Shown: positions 50,958-63,127, counted from the stretch's first letter. The stretch: 64,000 nucleotides of DNA from Subtercola boreus (GCF_003399635.1 NZ_NBXB01000011.1:1-64000), one strand, 5' to 3'. Program-made: numbers and translations. Notes: a model not told the origin generated them from the sequence alone.

Positions 50958-52608
50958 CGGGCTTCGCCTCGGCCACGCCTTCGACCGCACCCCCAGCTCG
51001 CCCCACATCGTCGGGACACCCGGTGCCGCCGCCCGCCGGTGCGGTCACGATCTCGTAGCTCCCGGTCGTGGTGCCACCCGAGTTGAACGCCGTCACCGCG
51101 AAGTCCGAGGTACCCGCTGCCCGCGGCTTACCCGCCAGGGAGCATTCGGAGGCACTCAGGGTGATCCCGGAGGGGAGGGTTCCCGCAGTGACAGAGCACT
51201 TCGCCGGCGCGCTGCCGGTCGGTGCGAGGTGGTAGCTGTAGGCCGCGCCGACCTTCGCCGTGCGGAGCGTCCCCGATGATGTAAGAGACGGAGGCTTCTG
51301 GTTCACGACGAGCCCGAACGTGCTGGTCGCATCCGGTCCGGCCAGATTGTGGGCGACCAGCGTCACCGACACCGCGGCCTCGGACGTGGGGGTGCCGAAG
51401 AGTTGCCCCGTCGCGGCGTCGAACGCCATACCATCGGGCAGGTCGCCGCGGAGGCTCAGAGTGGGGGAGGGTGTTCCCCGGGCTTCGAAGACGTGGCTGT
51501 ACCAGACACCGACCGTGGCGGCATGGAGGGAGTCGGCGAAGATCCACGGAGCCTCCGGTACCACCGGCGCACGGCCCGAGACGGTCTCGTTCAGGGAATT
51601 CGAGGCGTACACCTTGCCGAGGCTCTCGTCGACGGCGACCCCGTGCGGCGCCTTGCCGAGAGGCAGCTCGAGGATGGGCGGAGAGGCCGCTGTCACGGTG
51701 AACTGCGACACCGTGATGCCGAGCGAATTGCCCACGAAGGCGTAGTGCGTGCCCGGATCGATGGTGACGGCCAGGGGCGCCCGGCCGACAGCGACTGTCG
51801 ACACGACGGGGGCGGGCAGCGTGACATCGAAGCGCGAGGCAGTGTTGTCGCGCAGGTTGGCGACGACTGCCGTGTGGCTTGTCGGATCGATGGCGATTCC
51901 CGAAGGCGAGGATCCGACCCAGACGGTCGTGATGACCGGCGCCGGAGCGCTGCCATCGGTCGCCGAGGTGCGAGCCGCGAAGAGGGAGACGGTGTTGTCG
52001 CGCGAATTCGTGACTGCGACCACGCCGGCTCGGGAATCCACGGCGATCCCGACCGGTTCCTGGCCGACGGGAACGCTCCTGATCGCGGGAGTGCCGGCAT
52101 CCGGCGACCCGTCGAAGGAGGAGACGCTGTTCGTGGTGGAACTCGTCACGTAGACGAGATGCGTCGACCGATCGAGGGCGAGCCCCGAGGGATGATCGAC
52201 CCGGATGGCGACGACGGCCGTCGGATCCGGATCGTCGGCATCGAATGTCGAGACGGTGCCGGAGTCGTAGTCGGCGACGAACACCCGCCTCGCCCCTTCG
52301 TCGACGACGATCGCGACAGGATGGCTACCCACCTTCACCCGGGTGACTGGCTGCACATCCAGGCTGCCGTCGAACAGGGCGACCTCGTCAGAGGACGAGT
52401 CGGCCACGAACACCATGTGCGTGGTGCTGTCGACGGCCACGGCTCCCGGGGTGCCCCCGACGTGGGTGAAGGAACTGGAGAACGCCTGCGCGCCCAGGGG
52501 CGCCCCGACCGACAGGAGGAGGGAGCCGACGAGGAGTGCAGGGCAGACGAATGCGGCATGGGCCACCGTCGTTCGTGTGGGGGCGGTCCGGGTGGTCACG
52601 GTCTTCAT
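50950..52608 (-). CDS. Secreted YVTN beta-propeller protein with Ig-like domains
   Basis: The 552-aa protein has a signal peptide (AAFVCPALLVGSLLLSVGAPLGAQA, about 18-42), then seven or so repeats of about 43-46 residues (for example PVAIVVDEGARRVFVADYDSGTVSTFDA and PSGIAIDPTSHTAVVANLRDNTASRFD) that match the YVTN/NHL beta-propeller pattern. Residues about 345-435 and 440-520 are two putative Ig domains (He_PIG type: LPDGMAFDAATGQLFGTPTSEAAVSVTL). It ends in a Gly/Cys-containing tail without a sortase motif. It is probably an extracellular binding or adhesion protein. ATG start at 52608; GTATGGCGGC precedes it, so the ribosome site is weak. Confidence 0.83.
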   Translation of the reverse strand: MKTVTTRTAPTRTTVAHAAFVCPALLVGSLLLSVGAPLGAQAFSSSFTHVGGTPGAVAVDSTTHMVFVADSSSDEVALFDGSLDVQPVTRVKVGSHPVAIVVDEGARRVFVADYDSGTVSTFDADDPDPTAVVAIRVDHPSGLALDRSTHLVYVTSSTTNSVSSFDGSPDAGTPAIRSVPVGQEPVGIAVDSRAGVVAVTNSRDNTVSLFAARTSATDGSAPAPVITTVWVGSSPSGIAIDPTSHTAVVANLRDNTASRFDVTLPAPVVSTVAVGRAPLAVTIDPGTHYAFVGNSLGITVSQFTVTAASPPILELPLGKAPHGVAVDESLGKVYASNSLNETVSGRAPVVPEAPWIFADSLHAATVGVWYSHVFEARGTPSPTLSLRGDLPDGMAFDAATGQLFGTPTSEAAVSVTLVAHNLAGPDATSTFGLVVNQKPPSLTSSGTLRTAKVGAAYSYHLAPTGSAPAKCSVTAGTLPSGITLSASECSLAGKPRAAGTSDFAVTAFNSGGTTTGSYEIVTAPAGGGTGCPDDVGRAGGAVEGVAEAKPGC

Positions 52609-52635
52609 GCCGCCATACTACTGAGCATTGCTCGA

Positions 52636-52776
52636 TTAAGCCAGAGCGGACACCAGCGTTCCGAGGTCCGCCGCGGCAAGCGGCACACGCGTGCCGCCGG
52701 TCACCAGCGAGGCGAACCCGCCGTCCGAGGCCATGATGGTGATCGTGTACAGCTTCTCGGTCGACGAGGTGTTCAC
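52636..52776 (-). CDS. Short hypothetical protein or gene tail, 46 aa
   Basis: The frame reads NTSSTEKLYTITIMASDGGFASLVTGGTRVPLAAADLGTLVSALA to a stop at 52636. Codon use fits coding sequence. GTG at 52776 with GGAG 9 nt upstream could start a 46-aa protein, or this is the tail of a longer gene whose 5' part was lost, because the lysC promoter region begins immediately beyond. I do not recognise the family. Confidence 0.4.
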   Translation of the reverse strand: MNTSSTEKLYTITIMASDGGFASLVTGGTRVPLAAADLGTLVSALA

Positions 52777-52873
52777 GATCCGGTGCTCCGAGCCCGGAGG
52801 CCTCCTCGGGGTCGGGGTCCGAACAACTAGAATGGGGCGTCGCCTTTCACCGTGATGTCGGGAGCACCCCCCA

Positions 52874-55960
<3,087 letters not shown>

Positions 55961-55991
55961 CTGAGATTTTCTCAGCTATGATGAGAAGGTC

Positions 55992-56198
55992 ATGTCCTCC
56001 TTCCTTCTCGTCATCGTCATCGCCGCCGGCGCATTCGCCTGGGCGGCTGCCTCCCTCGCGATCGCCTTCGCCTTCGGGCGGGCCGTTCGCCGTGCCGAAC
56101 GAGAGCTCGCCGGCTCCCGCGGGGCACGAAGGCCGCCAGCCGCGGGCGCGGGCGCCGGGTGCCGAGCAGACGGTCGCGGTTCCCCTCACCCGCCGTGA
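55992..56198 (+). CDS. Small single-pass membrane protein, 68 aa
   Basis: One strong N-terminal hydrophobic helix (FLLVIVIAAGAFAWAAASLAIAFAFG, about 4-29) is followed by a basic, Ala/Gly/Arg-rich tail. AGAAGG lies 2-3 nt before the ATG. The last third has unusual composition and a second frame stays open beyond, so a frameshift or a longer original protein is possible. No family is recognised. It is convergent with the PAP2 gene. Confidence 0.5.
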   Translation: MSSFLLVIVIAAGAFAWAAASLAIAFAFGRAVRRAERELAGSRGARRPPAAGAGAGCRADGRGSPHPP

Positions 56199-56238
56199 GG
56201 CACGGGCGATGCAGGAGCGCGAGCTGGCCGAGCATGCT

Positions 56239-56811
56239 TCAGTGCAGGAGGAGTACCGCAGCCAGGCCGACAGAAAGGCCGAGCGCATATCCGGCCAGCA
56301 CGTCGGTCGGGAAGTGCATGCCGAGCAGCACACGACTCGCGCCCATTCCCAGCACGGCGAGCACGCCCACCAGCCAGAGCCCCGGTAGCATCGCGCCGTA
56401 CACGATCACCGCGGCCATGGTCGAGCTGGAGTGCGAGCTCGGAAAGCTCAGTCTGCTCTTCGCTGCGGCGTGCACGAGAACCGGGCCCGCGGTGCTGCGC
56501 GGATACCCTCCGGGGCCGCTCAGCACGAAGGAACCGTCCGGATTCGCCACGGCCCCCGGGCGCGGACGGCGGACGAGCCGTTTGATGCCGGTCGAGGCGA
56601 ACTGGGCGACGAGCACCGCGAGGGCGCTGAGCAGCCACAGCGCGGAGCGCGACGGATCCAGCACGGCCCCGAGGCCGCCGAGCAGCACCCAGCCGACAGA
56701 GTTCTCGCCGAAGAAGCCGTAGAGCCTGGCCGGGCCCACCAGCACACGGGCGAGCCGGGTGCGTTGCACCGCCGCGATGACAGCTATCTCGCGAGCACGG
56801 AGGGAGGGCAT
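56239..56811 (-). CDS. PAP2-family phosphatase
   Basis: The 190-aa membrane phosphatase has the three PAP2 motifs: KRLVRRPRP near residues 77-85, SFPSSHSSS (the family PSGH as PSSH) near 121-129, and SRVLLGMHFPTDVLAG near 158-173. About six hydrophobic helices surround them. It would dephosphorylate lipid phosphates such as phosphatidate or undecaprenyl pyrophosphate, with the active site outside the membrane. The ATG at 56811 follows AAGGTGATCGG on its strand. Confidence 0.88.
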   Translation of the reverse strand: MPSLRAREIAVIAAVQRTRLARVLVGPARLYGFFGENSVGWVLLGGLGAVLDPSRSALWLLSALAVLVAQFASTGIKRLVRRPRPGAVANPDGSFVLSGPGGYPRSTAGPVLVHAAAKSRLSFPSSHSSSTMAAVIVYGAMLPGLWLVGVLAVLGMGASRVLLGMHFPTDVLAGYALGLSVGLAAVLLLH

Positions 56812-56916
56812 CCGATCACCTTATCTGCTGGCCTCCGGTGCTCAGACTGCCTAGGATGGGCACGGTGTGTCTCCAGCCCCATTCTGGGGGTGTGGCCGGG
56901 GCGCCGAAGGGAACCG

Positions 56917-58119
56917 ATGTCTCTCGTTCTACCCACCGATGTCGAGGGTGTGCTGACCGGCCGCGCCCTCGGACGTTCGGCGATCTGGGTCAGCAGCGTC
57001 TTCCTCATGTCCACTTTCATTCTGGTGCTCGCCTCCGGTATCGCCGTACCCCAGTCCGGCGTGCCGCTCGCGCTCACCGGTCTCGCCGTGGCGGGGCTCG
57101 CCGTGGCGTGGGCGCTGCTCGTCTCCCACCCGTGGGCTGTGCTCGGGCTCATGTTGGTCGCCGGCCTCGGACTCTTCGTCTTCGCCTTTCAGGTCTCGCT
57201 CGATCTCGGTCCGTTCTGGAGATCCGATTCCATCGTCTTCACGATGCCGAAGATCGCCATCACGGTCGTGGGGGTCGCCGGCCGTTCGCTCCTCGCGAGC
57301 CTGCTGCGTTCGACCATAGGATTCGTACTCGCCTCGGCGGCGGTGCAGGTCGCCACCCGGATGAACGGGCTGGTGTTCGCGTTCGACCTGCCCTCCATCT
57401 GCATCTGGCTCGGGATCGTGGTGCTGATCGCGATGCTCTGGTATGGGCGGAGCCGCGCCACCCGAGGGGTCGGCACGATGCAGGCGGCCGCGGCCGTGGA
57501 GGAGCGCATCGCGGAGCGGAGCAGAGTGGCCGCCGAGGCGTCGGCTGTGCTCCGCGACACCGTGCACGACGATCTCCTGGCGCTGTCGCAGTCACCATCG
57601 GGCGCGCTTGTCGACGAGCACCGGGCGTTCCTGGCGAAGGACATCGCCTCCCTCGCCCACCCCGGTCTTCTCGTCGACGAGGTGATGAACCGGGGCATCG
57701 GCGACGCGGAGGCGCTCGAGGCGAGCGGGCTCACCCCGATCATCCGGTCCGCCGGCAACCGGGGGCTCCAGGTGGTCGTGAGCGGAGAGCCCCGCCTGCT
57801 GCTCGAACTCGATCCCCGGGTACGGGGCGAGATCCTCGGCGCCGCCGACCAGGCCCTCAGCAATGTGAGTCGTCATGCGGGTACCCTGTTCGCCGAGGTG
57901 GCCGTCGCTTCGGGCAGAGACAGTATCAACCTCGTCGTCACGGATTCGGGTCGTGGGTTCGCCGCCCGCGCGCGGAGCGGAACGCCGGGGCGCCCTGAGC
58001 TCTCGCTCCGGCGTCGCATAGAAGATGTCGACGGCACGGTTCAGGTCTGGTCGACACCGGGGCACGGGACATCCGTGCTGATGAGCGTTCCCCGGGCGCG
58101 CTGCGGCGCGGGCGGGTGA
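56917..58119 (+). CDS. Orphan sensor histidine kinase-like membrane protein
   Basis: The 400-aa protein has about six membrane helices in the first 180 residues, then a HisKA_3-like helix (EERIAERSRVAAEASAVLRDTVHDDLLAL, candidate phospho-His in TVHDDLL near residue 212) and a C-terminal ATPase-like domain with DQALSNVSRHAG (N box) and VVTDSGRGF (G1 box); GTPGRPELSLRRRIEDVDGTV replaces the usual G2 loop. It resembles NarL-type kinases, but no response regulator gene is adjacent. TAGGAT at 56853-56858 is a promoter -10; AAGG lies 6 nt before the ATG. It overlaps the next membrane protein by 4 nt. Confidence 0.75.
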   Translation: MSLVLPTDVEGVLTGRALGRSAIWVSSVFLMSTFILVLASGIAVPQSGVPLALTGLAVAGLAVAWALLVSHPWAVLGLMLVAGLGLFVFAFQVSLDLGPFWRSDSIVFTMPKIAITVVGVAGRSLLASLLRSTIGFVLASAAVQVATRMNGLVFAFDLPSICIWLGIVVLIAMLWYGRSRATRGVGTMQAAAAVEERIAERSRVAAEASAVLRDTVHDDLLALSQSPSGALVDEHRAFLAKDIASLAHPGLLVDEVMNRGIGDAEALEASGLTPIIRSAGNRGLQVVVSGEPRLLLELDPRVRGEILGAADQALSNVSRHAGTLFAEVAVASGRDSINLVVTDSGRGFAARARSGTPGRPELSLRRRIEDVDGTVQVWSTPGHGTSVLMSVPRARCGAGG

Positions 58120-59273
58120 GTGCGTGGGGCGGAACCGCCCAGGAGATCGATCCGCTGAGTGGCATCACAGCACGGATCTTCGCGATGGCAGTCGGCTGTG
58201 TCGCTGTGATCTCGGCGACCGTGCTGACGGCTCTGAACCCGCAGGAGATCGGCTCACCGACCCTCATGCTGATGGGGTTCGCGGCCCTGGTCGCCGGATT
58301 CGCTCACCTCGTGTGGGCGGCCGACCCCTACCGCCGCACCGTCACGCGCGTGCGCTACCTCATCACCTATGGACTTGTGCTGGTGGCCGCCGTACTCGAG
58401 TCCTTCGCCCAGCTAGGGAGTGACACCGATGTGCGGAACGACTGGGGCCCGATCGTCGTCGCGCTCGTTCTGTTGGTCTCGGGTTCCTATCGGAGGCCGA
58501 CCGAGATCGTGGTGTGCACGGTCCTTGCTGCACTCGTGGTCGCCGGTACGACGATCCAGCACTCGGGCACCGTCAGCCTGGGCGGGCTCATCGGTGCGAC
58601 GACGATGTCGGGCACGCTCGTTGTGGCCCTCGGTGGTGGCGCGGCGATCTTCGCCGCTTCGCTCATCGCGGGTCTCCGGGTGGATCGTCGCCGCTCAGAC
58701 GATGTGCGGCGCAATCGCAATGCGCGGGACCGCCGCCGAGCCATCGAGGAGTTCCTCGGCACCGACATCGAAGCGCTCCGGCGGGAGGTGCTGCCCTTCT
58801 TCCGAGACCTGAAGGTCAGGGATGCCCTGACTGATGGCGACCGCGCGCGAGCGGCCGAGCTCGCCCGCCTGCTGCGCTCCTCCCTGGCTCGCGGCCTCGC
58901 AGATGAGCCGCTGGAAGGACTCGTGGGGATGTTCGATGATCCCCTCCTGGTTGCGGCAGCGCTCAGCACCGAGCAGCGCACAGCTCTCCGCACCGTGCTC
59001 CTTCATTTCGCCAGCCAGCCCGGGCGGAGTGCGGGCGACCTCTCGCTGGTGCTCGGCCGCGGGGGAGCGGCAGGGGAAGCTGCAGGCGGCGCAGCAGGGG
59101 ACGCAGCCGATCTGCCGGGCGAAGGGATGACCGGGGAACTCGTCGCCGCCTTCGGGGTCGAGCGCGGCCCGAGCACGGGAATCGCGCCCTTCGTGGGGCT
59201 CATGCAGCTCGCATTCCCGCGCGTCGACGCTCATCCGGCGCGAGACGCGATCGTGATCCGGTTCGACTTCTGA
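58116..59273 (+). CDS. Membrane protein of unknown function, 385 aa
   Basis: Six or so membrane helices fill the first 195 residues (ITARIFAMAVGCVAVISATVL, LMLMGFAALVAGFAHLVWAA, YLITYGLVLVAAVLESF, WGPIVVALVLLVSGSY, EIVVCTVLAALVVAG, TMSGTLVVALGGGAAIFAASLIAGL). The cytoplasmic half is helical and acidic-basic (RRAIEEFLGTDIEALRREVLPFFRDLKVRDALTDGDRARAAELARLLRSSL) and ends with a domain I do not recognise. Its layout mirrors the kinase gene it overlaps, but phosphorylation and ATPase motifs are absent. It may be a partner or degenerate paralogue of that kinase. GTG start. Confidence 0.7.
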   Translation: MSAWGGTAQEIDPLSGITARIFAMAVGCVAVISATVLTALNPQEIGSPTLMLMGFAALVAGFAHLVWAADPYRRTVTRVRYLITYGLVLVAAVLESFAQLGSDTDVRNDWGPIVVALVLLVSGSYRRPTEIVVCTVLAALVVAGTTIQHSGTVSLGGLIGATTMSGTLVVALGGGAAIFAASLIAGLRVDRRRSDDVRRNRNARDRRRAIEEFLGTDIEALRREVLPFFRDLKVRDALTDGDRARAAELARLLRSSLARGLADEPLEGLVGMFDDPLLVAAALSTEQRTALRTVLLHFASQPGRSAGDLSLVLGRGGAAGEAAGGAAGDAADLPGEGMTGELVAAFGVERGPSTGIAPFVGLMQLAFPRVDAHPARDAIVIRFDF

Positions 59274-59362
59274 TCGATTGGTGGGACCCTGGTGCGTGAC
59301 GCCCGATTGCACACACGCCGTAGGCTTGAACTCGTCGATGACCGCTACTGTGAGGCTGAATT

Positions 59363-59956
59363 GTGACAACTCTCTCCATCCTGACCGTCTGTTCGGGCAA
59401 CATCTGCCGTTCTCCCCTCGCCGAAGGACTGCTCCGGGAAGGGCTCCGCACGATCGACGGCGTGGAAATCGCCAGCGCCGGGAGCATCGCGCGGGACGGC
59501 GATGAGGTGACCCCCCAGATCCTCGAAATCGGCAACGATCACGGCATCGACCTGTCCGGGCACCTCGCACGGTACATGATCGAACCGTTCGTGGCTGAGG
59601 CCGACCTCCTCTTCGCGATGTCGCGTTCGCACCGTCGTTCAATCGTCGAGATGGTTCCGCGCAAGGTGGCGTCGACGTTCACGCTCCGCGAGTTCGCTCG
59701 GCTCGCCCAGCAGATCCCCGACGAAGAAGTGCTGGCTGTCGCCTCCCGCGAATCGTCGGTGCGGAATCGCCTGCGTGCCGCCATCACGCTCGCGGCTTCA
59801 CGCCGTGGCCAGTCCGATCCGCCGCTGCACCCCGACGACGACGACATCGTCGACCCCTACCGGCGCGACGACGAGACCTACGCCCTCTCGGCCAGCCAAC
59901 TGGTGCCGGCGGTCGACGCCGTGGCGCGATACCTGACGCTCGCCTCCCGGTCGTGA
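59363..59956 (+). CDS. Low-molecular-weight protein tyrosine phosphatase (Wzb type)
   Basis: The 197-aa protein has the signature CX5R loop at the N terminus (ILTVCSGNICRSPLAEGLL, Cys10 and Arg16) and the acid-catalysis Asp in DIVDPYRRDDETY near residue 160. It is about 40 residues longer than minimal LMW-PTPs, with an inserted helical region. In exopolysaccharide loci such enzymes dephosphorylate the BY-kinase encoded next. GTG start at 59363; a TACTGT -10-like hexamer lies 11 nt before it. Confidence 0.9.
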   Translation: MTTLSILTVCSGNICRSPLAEGLLREGLRTIDGVEIASAGSIARDGDEVTPQILEIGNDHGIDLSGHLARYMIEPFVAEADLLFAMSRSHRRSIVEMVPRKVASTFTLREFARLAQQIPDEEVLAVASRESSVRNRLRAAITLAASRRGQSDPPLHPDDDDIVDPYRRDDETYALSASQLVPAVDAVARYLTLASRS

Positions 59957-60032
59957 CCGCCGGACGGGTAGCCGGTCTGTAACGAAACAGAAACACGCAC
60001 GAGACTGGCGCGACGTTCTGCTGTGTCATCAT

Positions 60033-60072
60033 TGGTCTCGAATGAGTGACCATTAAGGGTCACAATTTTTTC
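60033..60072 (+). promoter_or_regulatory. Competing hairpins in the exopolysaccharide leader
   Basis: GTGACC (60046-60051) pairs with GGTCAC (60058-60063) and is followed by AATTTTTT, forming a small intrinsic terminator 15 nt before the next gene. The same GACC can instead pair with an upstream TGGTC (60033-60037 with 60048-60052). The two structures exclude each other, as in an attenuator; the perfect palindrome could alternatively be a protein operator. Confidence 0.45.
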
Positions 60073-60086
60073 GAAAGGCTGACCAC

Positions 60087-61544
60087 GTGGACCTTCGCGA
60101 CTATCTCCGGGTTCTGCGAAAAGGCTGGATCATCATCCTTGCGCTCGTCCTGATGGGCGTAGCTCTGGGTTCGGTGTTCTCGCTGCTGAGCACGCCCATG
60201 TACCTGGCCTCGAGCAAGGTCTTCGTGTCCGTCCAGTCCGCCGGAACCGTGAGCGAACTCACCCAGGGCAGCAATTTCACCCAGAACCAGGTGAAGAGCT
60301 ACGCCGACATCATCACCACACCAGCCGTGCTGCAGCCGGTCATCACCCAGCTGCAACTGCCCATCACCGCCGAGACACTGGCCAGCAGGGTCACCGCGAG
60401 CACCGCCACCGGCACCGTTGTCGTCGACATCGGCGTGAGCGACGGTTCGCCCCAGAGTGCCGCCGACATCGCCAACGCGATCGCTTCGAGCTTCGAGAAG
60501 GTCGTCAGTTCGATCGTGCCCGTCGATGCGACCGGCACGAGCCCCGTCAAGATCACCGTGCTGCAGCAGGCCCTGGTGCCCCTCGAACCCGCGACGCCCA
60601 ACACGCGCCTGAACATCATCCTCGGCGGCGTCATCGGCCTCGTGCTCGGCCTGGTCGTATCGGTGCTCCGGCAGACCCTCGACACCAAGGTGCGGAACGA
60701 GCACGACGTCGAAGGCATCACCTCCGCGCCGATCCTCGGAGGCATCGCATTCGACCCGCGAACCGTCGAGCGGCCGTTGGTGGTGCAGGATGATCCGCGG
60801 AGCCCGCGCGCCGAGTCCTTCCGCACCCTCCGCACGAACCTGCAGTTCCTCGTGGCCCTCGACCGCCCGAAGAGCTACGTCATCACGTCATCGATCCCCG
60901 GTGAGGGCAAGAGCACGTCGTCGGCCAACCTCGCGATCGTCACCGCCTCGGCCGGAACCCGCACCATCATCATCGATGCCGACCTCCGGAAGCCCAAACT
61001 CGCGGAGTACCTCGGCCTCGAGGGCGGCGCGGGGTTGACCGACGTGCTGGTCGGTCGTGCGGAGGTGAGCGACGTCATGCAGCGCTGGGGGTCGCACGAC
61101 CTCTTCGTCCTGCCTGCCGGCCGCATTCCGCCGAATCCGAGCGAACTGCTCGGCTCCAATGCGATGATCGCGCTCATCCAGAAGCTCGAGGCAGAGTTCG
61201 ACCTGGTGCTCTTCGACGCGCCGCCCCTGCTGCCGGTGACCGATGCAGCGATCCTGGCCAAGCACACCGGGGGTGCGCTGCTCATGGTGGGCGCCGGGCG
61301 CGTGCACAAGGGGCAACTGAAAGGCGCCGTCGCGGCCCTCACCAATGTCGGATCGGGACTCGCAGGCATCGTCATGACGATGCTGCCCACCAAGGGGCCG
61401 GACTCCTACGGGTACGGTCGGTATGGGTACGGCTACGGTTATGGCTACGGTTTGGAGTTCGAGACGACGCCCGGTTCCGAGCGGAAGCGCCGGAAGGGCG
61501 CGGTCGCCCCACGTCACGAAGAGGGGTTCCTGCCGGTCAAGTGA
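60087..61544 (+). CDS. Exopolysaccharide chain-length regulator and BY-kinase (Wzc/CapAB fusion)
   Basis: The 485-aa protein joins a Wzz domain (about 1-195: LRDYLRVLRKGWIIILALVLMGVALGSVFSLL, a large external loop, second helix NTRLNIILGGVIGLVLGLVVSVL) to a cytoplasmic tyrosine kinase. It has Walker A SSIPGEGKSTSSANLA near residue 269, Walker A' TIIIDADLRKPKL and Walker B LVLFDAPPLLPV. The tail has a Tyr-Gly cluster (about 437-455, YGYGRYGYGYGYGYG), the autophosphorylation site. It controls polymer length and export with the phosphatase upstream. GTG start with AAAGG about 9 nt upstream. Confidence 0.93.
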   Translation: MDLRDYLRVLRKGWIIILALVLMGVALGSVFSLLSTPMYLASSKVFVSVQSAGTVSELTQGSNFTQNQVKSYADIITTPAVLQPVITQLQLPITAETLASRVTASTATGTVVVDIGVSDGSPQSAADIANAIASSFEKVVSSIVPVDATGTSPVKITVLQQALVPLEPATPNTRLNIILGGVIGLVLGLVVSVLRQTLDTKVRNEHDVEGITSAPILGGIAFDPRTVERPLVVQDDPRSPRAESFRTLRTNLQFLVALDRPKSYVITSSIPGEGKSTSSANLAIVTASAGTRTIIIDADLRKPKLAEYLGLEGGAGLTDVLVGRAEVSDVMQRWGSHDLFVLPAGRIPPNPSELLGSNAMIALIQKLEAEFDLVLFDAPPLLPVTDAAILAKHTGGALLMVGAGRVHKGQLKGAVAALTNVGSGLAGIVMTMLPTKGPDSYGYGRYGYGYGYGYGLEFETTPGSERKRRKGAVAPRHEEGFLPVK

Positions 61545-61628
61545 ACCTGACGGCCATCCGATCAGTGCGGTAGATTGGTTGCCGAAGAAGACTGCTGCGA
61601 CACAACGATTTCCAGCCCGTGGGGGAGC

Positions 61629-63110
61629 ATGATTTCCGAAGAAGTGCCGAGAGTGTCAGAGAGGGCGGAGAGGCCTCCCCGCGACTGGCGGATGGTCTAT
61701 GCCTCGCGTCTGATCGTCAACGACCTGGTCGTGGTCATTGTCGCGGTCTTCGGTACCCAGGTGCTGTGGTTCGGTGCGAACCTGGTCAAGCCGACCGTGG
61801 TCGGCACCGCCAGCCTGGTGCTCAGCTACACCATCGTCTCGCTCGTGCTCATCGTGGCCTGGATGATGGTTCTCAGCATCTACGGCACCCGGGAATACCG
61901 GATCGTGGGAACCGGCTCCACCGAGTACAAGCAGATCGCCGACGCGACGCTCCGGCTGTTCGGTCTCGTCGCCATCGCCGCCTTCCTCACGCAGGTCGAG
62001 CTGGCGCGCGGCTACATCATCCTCTCCCTTCCCCTCGGGCTCTTCCTGCTGGTGCTGTCGCGGAGCATCTGGCGGCGCTGGCTCAGCCGGCAGCGCAAGG
62101 TCGGCCTGTTCAGTTCGAAGGTGCTCCTGGTGGGTTCCAGTGCGAGCGCCCTGCACATCGCGAGGGAACTCGCCCGCCAGCCCCAGGCCGGCTATCTGGT
62201 CGTCGGAGCCTGCGTGCCGAGCGGCCTGGTCGCCGACTACCTGCCGAACACCGACATCCCTGTCTTCGGGAACATCGACCACCTGAAGGCGGCGATGCTC
62301 ACCTGCGGCGCCGACACCGTGGTGATCACCTCGAGCGACGAGTTGGCGCCGGAGAAGATCCGGGAACTCAGCTGGAGCCTCGAGCCGGGCAAACAGCACC
62401 TCGTCGTGGCGCCCTCCCTGACCGACATCGGTGGTCCGCGCATCCACACCCGTCCTGTGGCCGGGCTCCCCCTGATCCACGTCGAGACGCCGCGCTACCA
62501 GGGCGGCAAGCGATTCACGAAGCGCGCGACCGACATCGTGCTGTCATCCGTGCTCATTCTGGTTCTCTCACCGCTGCTGTTCGTCGTGGCCATGGGCGTG
62601 CGGTTGAGCACTCCGGGAGACGTCTTCTTCCGGCAGGAGCGGATCGGGCTGAACGGTGCTCCGTTCAAGATGCTCAAGTTCCGGTCGATGGTCGTCGATG
62701 CCGAATCGCGGTTGGCGGGGCTTGCGAGTGAGACGCGGACCGAGGGGAACAGCATCCTGTTCAAGATGGCCAACGATCCCCGGGTGACTCCGATCGGTCG
62801 ATTCCTCCGGCGTTTCAGTCTCGACGAACTGCCCCAGCTCTTCAACGTCTTCGGCGGCAGCATGTCGGTCGTCGGCCCCCGGCCCCCGCTCCAGCGCGAA
62901 GTGGAACAGTACGAGAGCCACGTTCACCGGCGCTTCCTGGTCAAACCCGGGATCACCGGGCTCTGGCAGGTGAGCGGCCGCTCCGACCTCTCGTGGGAGG
63001 ACTCGGTGCGGCTCGACCTCTACTACGTCGAGAACTGGTCCATGACGGGCGACCTGCTCATCCTGTGGAAGACCGCGCGGGCCGTACTGGCTTCTGAGGG
63101 AGCCTACTGA
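61629..63110 (+). CDS. Exopolysaccharide priming sugar-phosphate transferase
   Basis: The 493-aa membrane protein is of the WbaP/CpsE type. Four or five N-terminal helices and a CoA-binding-like middle domain (KVLLVGSSASALHIARELARQPQAGYLVVGA) precede a C-terminal bacterial sugar transferase domain (about 293-493) with KRATDIVLSSVLILVLSPLLFV, FFRQERIGLNGAPFKMLKFRSMV, RFLRRFSLDELPQLFNVFGGSMSVVGPRPPL and PGITGLWQVSGRSDLSWEDSVRLD. It transfers a hexose-1-phosphate to undecaprenyl phosphate, the first step of repeat-unit assembly. GGGGGAG precedes the ATG at 61629. Confidence 0.94.
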   Translation: MISEEVPRVSERAERPPRDWRMVYASRLIVNDLVVVIVAVFGTQVLWFGANLVKPTVVGTASLVLSYTIVSLVLIVAWMMVLSIYGTREYRIVGTGSTEYKQIADATLRLFGLVAIAAFLTQVELARGYIILSLPLGLFLLVLSRSIWRRWLSRQRKVGLFSSKVLLVGSSASALHIARELARQPQAGYLVVGACVPSGLVADYLPNTDIPVFGNIDHLKAAMLTCGADTVVITSSDELAPEKIRELSWSLEPGKQHLVVAPSLTDIGGPRIHTRPVAGLPLIHVETPRYQGGKRFTKRATDIVLSSVLILVLSPLLFVVAMGVRLSTPGDVFFRQERIGLNGAPFKMLKFRSMVVDAESRLAGLASETRTEGNSILFKMANDPRVTPIGRFLRRFSLDELPQLFNVFGGSMSVVGPRPPLQREVEQYESHVHRRFLVKPGITGLWQVSGRSDLSWEDSVRLDLYYVENWSMTGDLLILWKTARAVLASEGAY

Positions 63111-63127
63111 GCAGGCAGACGCCTGCT
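63110..63127 (+). terminator. Hairpin after the priming transferase
   Basis: AGCAGGC (63110-63116) pairs with GCCTGCT (63121-63127) over AGAC, starting at the stop codon. No T-run follows, so it may be a processing or weak termination site within the exopolysaccharide locus. Confidence 0.4.
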
